Shown here: positions 36,482-48,444 of the stretch, in pieces
How positions within the stretch are numbered: position 1 is the stretch's first letter
Layout: each line of letters begins with the position of its first letter
Assembly (NCBI GenBank): GCA_013146195.2
Contig: CM028383.1
Location: 17,507,642-17,571,641 of the forward strand
Origin: Codonopsis lanceolata
Lineage: Eukaryota > Streptophyta > Magnoliopsida > Asterales > Campanulaceae
Length of the DNA: 64,000 nucleotides
Direction: 5' to 3'
Notes under the pieces: generated by a model
Database searches by the model: none
What the model saw: only the letters and a program-made list of their open reading frames with translations
Told to the model about the DNA's origin: nothing
Program-made: the position numbers and the translations under genes

Positions 36482-37750
36482 TTTTAGTCCCAATAGACAC
36501 AATAATAAGCTAGAAAGAGGGGTTGAATAGCATATTAACACTTAAAACTTTTCGTATTAATTCATAGAACAAGCACTTGCAATCTATTAAGAAGATTGAA
36601 GTAGCGAAAAACTTGTAAGGAAGACTGATTAAGTCTGCTGGTGAAGCACTACCGGTAGACTTAGCTGATTACTTAAGTTTGTTGCTAAAAGAATAAGTTA
36701 AGGAAATGAATGACAGTATAAAAACAGTAATCAACAGAAGAAGATTAACACATGTGTTTTGAGATGATTCGCACTATAATGAGTGCTACGTCCACCACCA
36801 AGGCAGTCAACCATGGATTTAAATGTGCATTATATTTTCCACTAGTTCTATTACAGAAATATCCAATAGATTGTGTACAAAATATTTAATTTGTGTTTGG
36901 GGGTGTAGGAATTGAATATCTGGTAAAGCAGAATATTCAATGTGCAGAAGAATAGTAAGAATACAACAATAAGAAGTAAATGATTAAGAGTTGATGCAGA
37001 TCTTCTTGTTGTTGTTGAGGACTTCGATGATCAGTTAATAATCTCTTGAATGCACCAAGTATAAAGCTTGATGTTGTTGGATAGATTCAGAGCATTGTTT
37101 CTTCAGTCTTTAATGGCAGCAGTATTTATAGCTGAGCATCCTTGAGACCGTTTGGAGAAGACGAAGAGAGTAATAGCTCTATTAGGTTAATTTCATTAAA
37201 TGCTTGGAGCTGCCTTGTTGACTTCATCTTCAATTTGAAACTGATCAGGGTATGGAGAGGAGTAGGTGTAGCAACTGACAGGAGGGAGACAAACAGAGTT
37301 GCAGACCTGCAGTAGTTGGTACAGTCTACTTGTGTCAGACTGTGCACCTGCTCTGTCATTTTCAGGAGGCGAAAGTCTTCATACTTTTTCGAAAAAGCTG
37401 GAGGGACGAGTCTAAGAAGTCAAGCATTGATTTGAAGATGGATTTAATTCAAATTCAAATTAAAAACGAAGCTAAATTAAATAATCCATCTAAGCTTGAT
37501 TACAAGAAGGGCTAGACACGTCATGCTTTCCGGGTGCAGACACGGTCTACCGCTGGAGGCTACTTAAAGTCTGCTGGTGAAGCCTTTAGCCGAAGTCTTT
37601 CGCTGAAACCTGTGAAGTCTAGAAAAACTATTATAAGGCAAAGTTCTATACACAGTTGCCACGCTAACTAGTACGCAGCCCATTTAGCCACTAAGTATAG
37701 AACCTAGTGTAATGAATAAACAAATGCAAATCAAGATACAATGAGAAACA
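36482..37750 (-). repeat. Copia-1 3' LTR
   Basis: About 1269 bp, matching 45537-46791. On the minus strand it begins TGTTTCTCATTG. Its last bases have mutated from GGGACTAACA to GGGACTAAAA. It carries several AGTCTGCTGGTGAAGC-type motifs. Confidence 0.85.
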
Positions 37751-37751
37751 A

Positions 37752-37766
37752 CAATCTCCTCCTATT
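37752..37766 (-). other. Copia-1 polypurine tract
   Basis: On the minus strand AAATAGGAGGAGATTGT directly precedes the TG of the 3' LTR, the position used to prime plus-strand DNA synthesis. Confidence 0.7.
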
Positions 37767-38138
37767 TGCATCTGGTCATCATTATATACAAGTGAGGGTT
37801 ATGAAAGCTTTTTAGGATAGATAATAGCATGTTAGAAAAATAATTTTAAGTTCTTTAACAGCAGACATGCCTCTATTAAAAAGGAAAACACCTCAAATGT
37901 AACAACTAATTTAAGTGCTTACAACAGAAGAGATGTAAAGAACAAGCACAAGGATTAGAGATAAACAGTTCAAATGAATTTAAACTGGATGTTTAAATTC
38001 TAAGTAGATGTATGAATTTAAATAACAAGAATTTAAACAGTAGATATTTTTGAAAAGAATGCACTTCTGTATTTCAAACGAGAAGTTTAATTTGTACAGA
38101 GTTTTCAAAAAAATAGGTAAGCGATAGAAAGATATGAG

Positions 38139-40880
38139 CTACCAAGGCCTTTTTCCATTTCCTTTGGCTGCTCTGTCAGCTGCTTCTCTTTCTTGGCGTA
38201 GACGCTCTAGTTCTTCAACTCTTCTGGTGTATTCTTCATCAGCAGAGGTTGGCTGTCTGGTGGAGCGAGAACGGTAGTCAAGTTCTTCTCGAAGTCTGGT
38301 GTTTTCCTCCATTAGAGTTTGGTTCGTAGACCTAAGTTGTCTCTCCTCCGTGATGGCCAGATCACGTTCGCGCTCAGCATTGATTCGATCATGGGATGTA
38401 TTGAGAGCACGATCGTTGAGTTCTTGAACAGGAGCACGTCCATGACCCAGGTGAAAGGTTATGTTATGGAAGAGTTGGTAGAAGAGAGTTGAGCAGAGTT
38501 TGACGCACTCGTTGCGTTGAGCTTCCATGTTTATTTTCAAATCGGTAGACTCGTGCCTCATTTCTCCAAACTTGGTCCAAACATCTTCTTGGAATTAGCG
38601 GAGGATGGCGGCATTCCTGTCTGTAGCCTTGGACGTTACTGTTGCAAGCTCGGCAGCAGTTGTGGATATATTGGTAAGTTCTCCCAGTTTGTCATATATA
38701 ACGTCCAGGCAGCTTAAGATCTCTATTTTTGCCAGTTGGGATGGAGAAGGGTCGAGGCCTACATGAATATGCTCAATTTTGGCAGACGAGGCGGCGTTGA
38801 CAGAGTTGACAGGGCGGAAAGGCTGCTGTTGGGGGGAGTGGCTGAGTTGGACGTGGAAGAAGAGTCATGTGTTGGGAATGTATGGGTAGAAGAAGAATTG
38901 GATTTAGGTGGGGATGAAGGAGGGGTTGGGGGATTTCAATATCTGTGTCCGAATGATCACAGATATCGGAAGGGCTTGGTAGTGGTTCAGTTGAGAACCA
39001 GAAGGAAGAAGGGGGATAGGAAAGGGCTTCTGGTCTCACAGGTTGATGTTGTAGAGGAGGGGGAGCAGGTTTGGCAAAGAGGTCTATTACCGACAAAAGT
39101 TCAAAGATGAACTTCGTGGCAGCAGAGGATAAGGTAGGGGAAGCCAGAGGGGTAGGATGAGTGGAATGGGTTGGTCTGGTTCTGAAAAGGTAGAGATGTT
39201 TTGGGTAGGAGTGGGTGAGTGGGGGGAGTAGAATGGTTTGGAGAATAGTTGAAGAGAGAGGGAGGTGCTGGAGTGGGTGATCTGGTAGGCTCCTCCTGAG
39301 GGATAGATTCCTCAAGAGTGATTGGCTCCTCCTAAGGGATAGACTTCTCCTGAGGGGGTGGTTCCATCTGAGTAGATGACTCAGTAGGATGGGTTTGAAT
39401 AGGGGTAGATGGTTGGTTGCCAGCAGACTTCCTTCGTTGCCTCAGCGGTTGGACAGGAGATCCAGCTGCTTCATCGGCAGAGATGACAGTGTCTGCTGGT
39501 GGTTTGGTCGGTAGGCCTTTACGCAATTGCCTGCGTTTAGGCTTGGGTGATGGTGTGGGTTGGTCAGAAGATGGTTTGCGTTTTGGGGTTTGGGATGGCT
39601 AGGGAGTGGAGGTTGTTGGTTCAGGATTGGATGGCTGAGGAGAAGATGGTTGTCCAGCAGCAGCAGAGGAGCTGTCAGCAGACTTTGCACGTCTGCTGGC
39701 CTTCAGTTCCTTCCGTATCCATTCAGCCTGAAGCTCGTCTGTTTCCGCTTCCTACCTAGCCTTGTTAGCAGCTTAGCCTTGGTCTTGGCAAAGATGTCAG
39801 CCAAGACTTCAGCCTCATTTGGAGAGAAACCAGTTACCTTTCTGTCTTGAGCAACCTTTCGCCGCTTCCACATGTGCTCTGACTCATCTGCTAGCTCTTG
39901 GGCTTCTTGCAGAATGTCACGGGCAACGACAGAGGTTGCCTTCTGAAATCTTGCCTTGGCTGCTTTGATGGCTGTACTGGCATCGTCATACGCATCCATA
40001 TCGAACCGCGTGACCATCATGTGAGTGGGCTTTGCTATCTTTTCAGCAGCAATGTTTGGGAGCCCTTTTTGCTGCCTCCTCTCGTTCTCATGTTCAACAT
40101 ATTTGTTGAGGAAGGTAGGAGTCATCTGTTTGTCCTTGGACACCTTGATAAGCTCTTCTGGCTGAACGGTAGACTTGATTTGTGCCGTATCCCTTAGGAG
40201 GGAGTTGATTAGCCGGACAAAGGGCCTCTTGGCCTACGAACTATCCTTCACTTTCGCAATGTAATTGCAAAGATCATTGAAGATGATGACACCGAAGTTG
40301 AGGTGTGTCCCCTGGTAAATGGCGCTTGAAAGCTTGAGCTGTTGGGCTTTGATGATATCATGAGCTCCATTTTTGAACAACAACGACTTGTCCAGTAGAT
40401 GACTGGAACAGTAAACGTCCAAGGGAAAGACGTTCCTCAGCATTTTGCCTTGAGGTTCCCTTGGAGTGTTGGTTTCCCTCATTGCTTCCCAGGCTCTGTT
40501 AGCCTCAGCAATGGATAGCTCTATATCTCCGCCATAGTGAACTCCAATGACTTTAGATATCACTTTGGCAGAGAAAGAGAAGGGAAATCCACGAATCCAT
40601 CCACGGATGACAGACGGAGTCTTGGGGTTGATTTTCATTCACTGGTAGAATTCTTCAGCGAGGAGGTTGATATAGTCTCGTTGTGGAGACAGAAGAGGGG
40701 GAGAATCCCAGACTCGTTCATGTCGTCACACATTTTGGCTCTGGCAGCAAATGTGTGAATAGTCGTCAGATCAATGCACATTTCTGGGAGGTACATCTTG
40801 GGTTCCAGCTCCTAAAGTATATCGTGAGGGGCAGGATAGAGAGGAAACCCAAGGACGTTGACGAGGGGCTAGGGTGAATG
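38139..40880 (-). pseudogene. Copia-1 third ORF (sense, between pol and 3' LTR), broken
   Basis: Read 5' to 3' on the minus strand. The N-terminal part (about 40880-39703) contains EMCIDLTTIHTFAARAKMCD and then VIRGWIRGFPFSFSAKVISK, resembling the plant-specific domain labelled putative plant transposon protein. Single stops interrupt it at 40636 and 40234, then the same frame runs on to 39703. The middle (about 39700-39240) is rich in Ser, Pro and Lys in shifted frames. The C-terminus (38139-38561) is a charged coiled coil (ENTRLREELD, RVEELERLRQEREAADRA). Copia-2 has the same kind of ORF in the same place. Function is unknown; Sirevirus elements often carry extra or envelope-like ORFs here, but I see no signal peptide or membrane segment. 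Confidence 0.6.
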
Positions 40881-41691
40881 ACTTGTTCGGGGTCAACCAC
40901 CTTCTTCTTGTCGGTATTGGATTTGGCAGATGATTTCACCTAAAAAAACCATTTTCCGAAATTAGGGCTTTTCTCTTGACAGAACAAACAACCAAAGATT
41001 TCATTTTTAAGAAATAAAATAAATTTTCAAACAGAAAAATTGAAACCTTTGAATGTTTGGAGAGTTAAGTGCAGAGAAACATCAACAGATAATTCTCGAA
41101 GAAATAAGTATTTAAAGTACAGAGAAAATTGTTGGTTTCAAAGTTTAGAGATAGACAACAATGGTGAAAACCGTCAGGATACGTAAAGCGTCCTTTCGGA
41201 TTCCTCAAGAATATGACTCAGAAGAAGAAATAATAAGCATAAATCAAAAGAGAGTAAACTAATGAGTAATGAAAAGCTTACCATTGTTGATGTAAGGAAG
41301 AAGAAGCAAAGAAATAGTAGGAGAGATGAAGCAGTTGCACAGAAGAACTAAGTGTTTGAGTAGAGAGAGAATATCTGAGAGAGAGAAGGTCTGTGAAAGT
41401 TTTGAAAAAGGCAGTTCAAAATCTATTTAAAGGAGAAGAAAAGTTACTTTGAGCGAAAATGCCTTGGATGATTGACGGGTGTCTTTCAAAAGGCTTTTAA
41501 CTTAAGATATTTTCAAAGTAAAAAAATGACTTTTAACCCCTTTTGCCTTTTTAGAAAAACTTTTACCCTTAAATAGACTTAAAACTGAGATACTAACCTG
41601 GTCTTAACGTAGTTGAGCTATATCATTAACAAAGTTAGTAACAATTAAGTCTGCCGGTATGAAAGAAAACTTGTTAACTTAAAAATAAACT
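40881..41691. other. Copia-1 spacer between pol and third ORF
   Basis: About 0.8 kb with no coding support. It may carry the leader of the third ORF. Confidence 0.4.
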
Positions 41692-43377
41692 TTAAGTTGT
41701 AGGATCAATCATACCAAGACTTCTCCTTAAATAAGCAAACCTGGTAGCATCCAGTGGTTTGGTGAGAATATCAGCCAATTGATGTTCAATTGGAACATAT
41801 TCCAAACTGATGTTACCTTTTTCCACATGATCTTTGAGGAAATGATAACAAATGTCAATGTGCTTTGTCTTTGAGTGCATCACTGGATTCTTTGAGACTG
41901 AAATTATAGAAGTGTTGTCATACATAATGGGACAATTTGCAATCTTGATGTTGTAGTCCACTAGTTGCTGCTTCATCCAAAGTAGTTGAGAGCAACAGCT
42001 GCTGGTAGCAATGTATTATGCCTCTGTGGTTGAGTTTGCAACTGATCCTTGCTTTTTGCATGACCAAGAGACAAGTCTATTTCCAAGAAATTGACAAGTC
42101 CCACTGGTGCTTCTTCTGCTAACTTTGCAGGCTACATAGTCTGCATCTGAGTACCCAACTAGATCAAAGTTGTTCCTTTTCGAATACCAGATACCCAGAT
42201 TTGTAGTTGTTGAAACATATCTGATGATACAGTTAGCAGCAAGCAAATATGATTCCTTTGGATCTGCCTAAAATCTAGCACAAACACAAACAACAAACAT
42301 TATATCAGGTCTACTGGCAGTAAGGTAAATAAGTGAAACTATGATTCCTCGATACTTGGTCACGTTTTCTTGCTTTCCCTTCTCATCTTTGTCAAGATGG
42401 CAGTCGGTAGACATTGGTGTCTCGAATCCTTTAGCTGAATCAAGACCAAATTTCTTGATAAGTTCCTTTGCATATTTGGTTTGGCTGATGAAGATCCCGT
42501 CTGAAGTCTGTTGAATCTGAAGTCCTAGAAAGTAGGTGAGCTCTCCCATCATGCTCATCTCGAACTTGCTTTGCATCAGCTTCTCGAATCTCTTGCACAG
42601 GCTTTGATTAGTTGATCCAAAAAAGATGTCGTCCACATAAATTTGTACCAGAAGAGAATGACCTTTGTGCTTAAGGATGAACATGGTTGTGTCTATTCTT
42701 CCTCTCACGAATCCTTGTTCAATCAAGAACTTGGATAGAGTTTCGTACCAAGCTCTGGGAGCTTGTTTGAGACCCTAGAATACTTTCTTGAGACGGTAAA
42801 ATTGATTATGTTTGTCTTGGATGACAAAACCTGGAGGTTGTTCAACATATACCGTTTCTTGAAGATCACCATTGAGAAAGGCACTCTTTACATCCATCTG
42901 ATATACTTTGAAGTCCATGAACGACGCATAGGCTAGAAAGAGTCCGATTGCCTCTAATCTGGCAACAGGAGCAAATGTTTCATCGAAGTCAATTCCTTCT
43001 TCCTGTCGGTAGCCCTGAGCAACCAGTCTAGCTTTGTTTCTGGTGACATTTCCATCTTCATCTCTTTTGGTCCTGAATACCCATTTGGTGCCTATGACTG
43101 GATGGCCAGTAGGGCTTTGAACTAAGCTCCACACTTTGCATCTTTCAAACTGGTTCAACTCTTTTTGCATAGCTTCAATCGAGTAATGGTCTTTGATAGC
43201 TTCATCAATCTTCTTTGGTTCGATTTCAGATACGAATGTGAAGGCAAACATAGTCTCATTTCGAACACTACTTCTCGTACAAACTCCTGAGTTGAGATCA
43301 CCAATGATTTGAGAGATGGGGTGATCTCTTGTTTCAATAACAGCTGGAGGAAGATTATTTCTGGTGAGTTCTTCCAT
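41692..43377 (-). pseudogene. Copia-1 reverse transcriptase and RNase H, with stops
   Basis: One frame interrupted by stops at 42775, 42268 and 42016. RT starts with VIGTKWVFRTKRDEDG and NKARLVAQGYRQEEGIDFDE, then MDVKSAFLNGDL. After the first stop come GLKQAPRAWYE and the catalytic YVDD (in VQIYVDDIFFG). RNase H has YSDADYVAC near its start, STTEA-stop-YIA where the family has SSTEAEYIA, and ends HIDICYHFLKDHV...QLADILTKPL. Three nonsense changes mean no full product. The linker towards integrase (43380-43955) includes a Ser/Asp-rich frame at 43495-43752. Confidence 0.85.
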
Positions 43378-43955
43378 TAAATATTTTGGAGAGGGTCGAG
43401 AAGGAGATTCACCAAAATCAGGTTCAGAAGAGATAGGATCTTCGAGACCTTCATTTTCAGGTGAACAAGAAGGATGAGTGATCTGTAAAGGTTTTTAAGG
43501 TAGAACATAAGAGATTGGTTCAGGGTCAACAGAAGGGTTGGAAGAGGTATTAGTAGAGTTGAAATCTGCTGGTGCTAAATTAGCAGAACTTGAAGAGTCT
43601 GCAGATGGAGGATTCTGAGGTGAAGAAGAAGTATAAGCTTTATTTGTACATGTCTCAACATCATTAGAATCATCAGCAGCATTTGAAGCCACTCGAGGCT
43701 CTAACAAATCATATTCATCAAAAGTAGCATGCACATATTCTAAAATTTTCAAAGAAGTTTTGTTAAATATGTGAAATGCTTTTGAATGATTGGAATAGCC
43801 CAGAAAAATTCCTTCATCTGATTTTGAATCAAATTTGCCTCTATGTTCTCTTCCATTATATAGAATAAAACATTTACAGCCGAAGATTTTGAAAAATCCT
43901 ATATTTGGGGCTCTTCATCTCCATATTTCATATGAAGTTTTGTTATGGAATTTGT

Positions 43956-44590
43956 TTACCAGGGATCGATTCTGAGTAAAACAGGCAGAATTGACAGCTT
44001 CTGCCCAGAAATATTTTGGTAGCCTAGCTTCTGCCAGCATAGTTCTTGACTTGCTGCTTCAATGAGTGTTCTGTTCTTCCGTTCATCTATACCATTTTGT
44101 TGAGGAGTTCTGGCAGCAGAGAAGTTGTGGCCGATCCCATGGTCATCGCAATATTTTTCAACACCGTTGTTTTTGAATTCGGTGCCATTGTCTGATCTGA
44201 TGTCACTTATGTCTTCAAGCTTTTGAGTTTGAAGTCTTCTGAAAAGAGCGGTGACTAGATCATATGTATCATCATTTGAGGTCATTGTTTCTATCCAGGT
44301 GAATCTAGAGTAGTCATCAACTACTACTAGTGTATACTTGTCTCCTGAGATACTGACTGTAGTGATTGGTCCAAAGAGATCCATGTGAAGAAGTTGAAGA
44401 GGTCTGGAAGTTGACATAACTGACTTGCTCTTGAAGGAAGACTTGGTGAGTTTCCCTAGTTAGCAAGCTTTGCAACTTCTGTCGTGGTCGGTAGACACCG
44501 TAGGTAGACCTTTAACAAGCCCATTTTTGGAGAGCTTGGAGAGGTACTTAAAGTTGAGGTGACTGAGACACCTGTGCCAAAGCCAACTAT
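43956..44590 (-). pseudogene. Copia-1 GAG-pre-integrase and integrase core
   Basis: The HHCC zinc-binding part reads HRCLSHLNFKYLSKLSK and CKAC, with a stop immediately after CKAC (44462). The catalytic core follows: HMDLFGP (first Asp), IRSDNGTEFKNN (second Asp) and TPQQNGIDERKNRTLIE (Glu). All three catalytic acids are present. The frame ends early at 43956; the next part (about 43760-43955) continues in other frames. Confidence 0.8.
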
Positions 44591-44605
44591 TGTCACGAAA
44601 CATTT

Positions 44606-45049
44606 TTAGCAACTATTGTCACGAACATTGTTAGCAACATAGACATTTCCTTGTCTATTGCTGGTTAGCAATGTTGAGTAGGATTCACGATCTTTGATGA
44701 GACATTGGTTGGAGGAGGATTGGCATATAAGACTTTTGTCACAGAATTGAGATATGCTCAGAAGATTATGCTTTAAGCCTTTCACTAGAGAAACTTTGCT
44801 GATGGAGAGACTTCCTCTAGTGATTGAACCATACCCAATCATTTTCCCTTTTGAGATATGCTCAGAAGATTATGCTTCAGCTATATCTGAGAGTAGACTT
44901 CTGTTTCCTGTCATGTGCCTTGAACAGCCACTGTCGAGGTACCAGATGTCCTTATCTTCTAAATCTGTAGCCTTGAAGCAGACCTCACGGAAGCGATCGT
45001 ATGCTTGTCTCAAGGGCTCCTTGGGATCCTTTTTGAAGGAGTCGAATTA
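44606..45049 (-). pseudogene. Copia-1 protease region with internal duplication
   Basis: The aspartic protease motif appears as WYLDSGCSRHMTG around 44935. Shortly after it a segment of about 25 bp (GATATGCTCAGAAGATTATG on plus) occurs at 44753-44772 and again at 44855-44874. The extra copy introduces a stop after SDIAEA. The downstream frame KHNLLSISQFCDKS is the genuine continuation. Confidence 0.7.
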
Positions 45050-45467
45050 CTAGATGAAAGTGTATTTTCTGTTGTCTCTTGTGTCTTGGTCTCCTTCCAA
45101 GTATTCGACAAGAGCTTCCCACATTTCTTTGGCAGACATACACCGGATCACTTGTTGGTAAGTACTAGTGTCTAGTGAGCTTGTAATGATGTTAATGGCT
45201 TTGCTGTCCAGCTCTACTAGTTTTCTTTCGTCCTCAGTCCATTCTTTTTTCTTCTTTTGGAACTTCCGGAGGATTTCCACCAATGCTTGCTAAAAGGTTT
45301 GCCTTCATTGCTACGCGACGTCCTTCTAGTACACACTTCCATAATCTGTTATCAATAGAATTCATAAAACGCATTATCCTATCCTTCCAAACATTGAAAT
45401 GGTCTTTGTCCAATATTGTGACGTGGTTTACATTTGACGTAGGTAGCATGTAATGTGTTTGTGCCAT
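45050..45467 (-). pseudogene. Copia-1 gag, shortened and frameshifted
   Basis: It starts MAQTHYMLPTSNVNHVTILD with the Copia gag pattern FNVWKDRIMRFMNS. A frameshift lies near 45260-45280, where the second frame continues KEWTEDERKLVELDSKAINI and MSAKEMWEALVEYLEG. No CCHC zinc knuckle is found between this point and the protease, so the C-terminal half of gag is deleted. Confidence 0.75.
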
Positions 45468-45522
45468 TGTATCTTGTCTCTCAAGAGGTTAATCTTGGAA
45501 AAACTAGTTTTCGAAGAGTATA

Positions 45523-45534
45523 GCTCTGATACCA
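45523..45534 (-). other. Copia-1 primer-binding site
   Basis: On the minus strand TGGTATCAGAGC lies two bases after the CA end of the 5' LTR. It is complementary to the 3' end of initiator methionine tRNA, the usual Copia primer. Confidence 0.85.
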
Positions 45535-45536
45535 AT

Positions 45537-46791
45537 TGTTAGTCCCAATGGGCACAATAATAAGCGAGAAGGGAGGGGGTTGAATAACTTATTAACACTT
45601 AAAACTTTTCGTAATAATTCATAGAACAAGCACTTGCAATCTATTAAGAAGATTGAAGTAGCGGAAGACTTGTAAGGAAGACAGATCAAGTCTGCCGGTG
45701 AAGCACTACCGGTAGACTTAGCTGATTACTTAAGTTTGCTGCTAAAGGAATAAGCTAAGGAAATGAATGACAATATAAAAATAGTAATCAACAGAGGAAG
45801 ATTAACATAGGTGCTTTGAGATGGTTCACACTATAATGAGTGCTACGTCCACCACCAAGGCAGTCAACCTTGTATTTAAATGTGCACTATATTTTCCACT
45901 AGTTCTATTACACAAATATCCAATGGATCGTGTACAAAATATTTGACTTGTGTTTGGGGGTGTAGGAATTGAATATCTGGTAAAGCAGAATATTCAATGT
46001 GCAGAAGAATAGTAAGAATACAACAATAAGAAGTAAATGATTAAGAGTTGATGCATATCTTCTTCTTGTTGTTGAGGACTTCGATGATCAGTTAATGATA
46101 TCTTGAATGCACTGAGTATAAATCTTGATGTTGTTGGATAGATTCAGAGCATTGTTTCTTCAGTATTTAATGTCAGTATTTATAGCTGAGCATCCTTGAG
46201 ATCGTTTGGAGAAGACGAAGTGAGTAACATCTCTATTAAGTTAATTTCATTAAATGCTTGGAGCTGCCTTGTTGATTTCATCTTCAATCTGAGACTGATC
46301 AAGGTATGGAGAGGAGTAGGTGTAGCAACTGGTAGGAGGGAGACAAACAGAGTTGCAGACCTGCAGTAGTTGGTACAGTCTGGTTGTGTCAGACTGTGCA
46401 CCTGCTCTGTCACTTTCAGGAGGCGAAAGTCTTCATGCTTTTTTGGAAAAGCTGGAGGGACGAGTCTAAGAAGTCAAGCATTGATTTGAAGATGGATTTG
46501 ATTCAAATTCAAATTAAAAACTAAGCTAAATTAAATAATCCATCGAAGCTTGATTACAGGAAAAGCTAGACATGTCATGCTTTCCGGGTGCAGACAAGGT
46601 CTGCCGCTGGAGGCTGCTTGAAGTCTGCTGGTGAAGCCTTCCGCTAAAACCTGTGAAGTCTAGAAAAACTATTCTAAGGCAAAGTTCTATACACAGTTGC
46701 CACACTAACTGGTATGCAGCCCATTTAGCCACTAAGTATAGAACCTAGTGTAATGAATGAACAAATGCAATTCAAGATACAATGAGAAACA
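45537..46791 (-). repeat. Copia-1 5' LTR
   Basis: 1255 bp. On the minus strand it runs TGTTTCTCATTG...GGGACTAACA. Paired with 36482-37750; the two differ by many scattered substitutions and small indels. Confidence 0.9.
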
Positions 46792-46799
46792 AAAGTTCT

Positions 46800-47403
46800 C
46801 ACATTCAAGAAGTAGGGTCTTTTGATGGGACCCAAAGGGATCTTTTGGAGTATTCCTAAGAACCCATTCGCTGCCACCTGACATTGACAACCTAGTAGGA
46901 GTCATTTCCTTCGAGGAAACAACGACCTATATAGGTCTTCATACCCAAGTGGCTAACCTCACCAAAGGCCAACGAGTGTCGACCTAGCGAGGTCGCCCCT
47001 TCGAGGTGTCATGATTCAAATGAAAGCATACTACAAACTTGACAGAATTGGTCCAAGCACGTTTTCTCTCTTTGACTAATACGATACGACAACAAGTATT
47101 ATTAACGGTCAATTGTCAGACTACGTGCACCTGCACCACCTACTTATTGATTTGCTTAATTGTCTTGACGTACATGAGATGATCCTGGTGCATGAACGAG
47201 CTCCCACTGAACCACTGAGCAAAATAGTTATAACCTTATCGATATCCACCTAGCTAGAGCTACAAATACCTTATTGTTGGTAAGCCTCTCTCAAGACACT
47301 TTCCACCTCTCAACAACTTTCTTACTTTCTAAGTTTCTCCGCTCACTCATTTTCCTCTCGTTTGAGCTAAGTGACCACCAAGGTCCATTGGGTTAATCTC
47401 TAT
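46800..47403. other. Unassigned spacer, possibly an old LTR fragment
   Basis: No gene. GAGCTACAAATACCTTATTG near 47255 followed by pyrimidine-rich DNA to 47370 resembles the TATA/R part of a plant LTR, but no boundary was found. Confidence 0.3.
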
Positions 47404-47559
47404 GGAAAAATTTGGGCCAGTCCCTTATGATGAAATTATTACCGAAAAAAGTTCTCTATATTTGTTTTAAATCAGTAAATTACACTTTTGGGGGAATAAT
47501 GATGAAGATACCCTTAATGAAGAAAAGACACGGACAAAGCCACTACCCAAATTTGGATA

Positions 47560-48060
47560 TGGCAATGAAAACATTGGGCATCGCAATGCACAATTGAAAT
47601 ATGTTAAATTTGGGTATCGAAATTCAAAAAGTCACTGCCCCAAATTTGGGTATCAGAATGAAAAACATTGGGCATCACAATGTACAATTAAAATCTTTCA
47701 AAATTTGGGCATCGAAATTCAAAAGACCACTACCCAAATTTGGGCATCAGAATGAAAACATTGGGCATCACAATGCACAATTGAAATCTGTCAAAATATG
47801 AGCATCGAAAATCAAAAAGTCACTGCCCAAATTTAGGCATTTGAATGAAAACATTGGGCATCGCAATGCACATTTAAAATCTGTCAAAGTTTGGGCATCA
47901 AAATGTAAAAATCACTGTTCAAATTTTGGCATCGCAATGAAAACACTGGGCATCACAAACACATTTGAAATCTATCCAATTATAGGCATCGCATTGTAAA
48001 AATCTTTAACCAGATTCGGGCATCGCAATAGAAAAATTGGGCATCGAAATGGATTAAATT
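47560..48060. repeat. Tandem repeat of about 93 bp in element A
   Basis: Four to five copies; ATTGGGCATCRCAATG recurs at about 47573, 47667, 47760, 47852 and, diverged, 47945. Each unit also contains several GGGCATCG-type submotifs. Confidence 0.75.
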
Positions 48061-48444
48061 GGTGTCGAAATGAATAAATTGAACATCGCCCCAAATCTGT
48101 GTGTAAAAATTGGGCATGAGAAAACTTCTAAAGCTCATAACAGTGCTTAAACATCATTTTTTTGGCCTTAAACAAAGACATTACGTGGTAAACCATGTGT
48201 TTCTTGTAGATCTCGTTGATAGCTTCGATTTGATATGTGGTGAGTCTCGTGGTTCATCCGAGATCAAAAGTTATGGAGAAAATGACAAAAAAATGCATTC
48301 TCGTTTCAAATTCAATTGTTAGGGCTCAAAATTTCGGCCGGGAAGAATGGAAAACAAGATGTGAACTAGAAAGGAAGGAAGAAGATCATGCCTTTTTTTT
48401 GTACACATCGGACGGAGGGATATTCCTCAGACTATGAGGTAGGA

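Larger units (their letters stand above)
36482..46791 (-). mobile_element. Copia-1: degenerate LTR retrotransposon with third ORF
   Basis: Complete in outline on the minus strand: 5' LTR 45537-46791, primer-binding site, gag, protease, integrase, RT, RNase H, extra ORF, polypurine tract, 3' LTR 36482-37750. Integrase-before-RT order makes it Ty1/Copia. GTTCT is found at 36477-36481 and 46795-46799 as a probable duplication, with three extra A's next to the right LTR. LTR differences, in-frame stops and a gag deletion show it is older than Copia-2 and inactive. An extra sense ORF downstream of pol is typical of the Sirevirus lineage; that placement is inference. Confidence 0.85.

Noticed and set aside
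38736..39850. Plus-strand frames of up to 124 codons within Copia-1
   Set aside because: Antisense to the third ORF of Copia-1; Gly/Val/Trp-rich composition is the mirror of a Ser/Pro-rich sense region.
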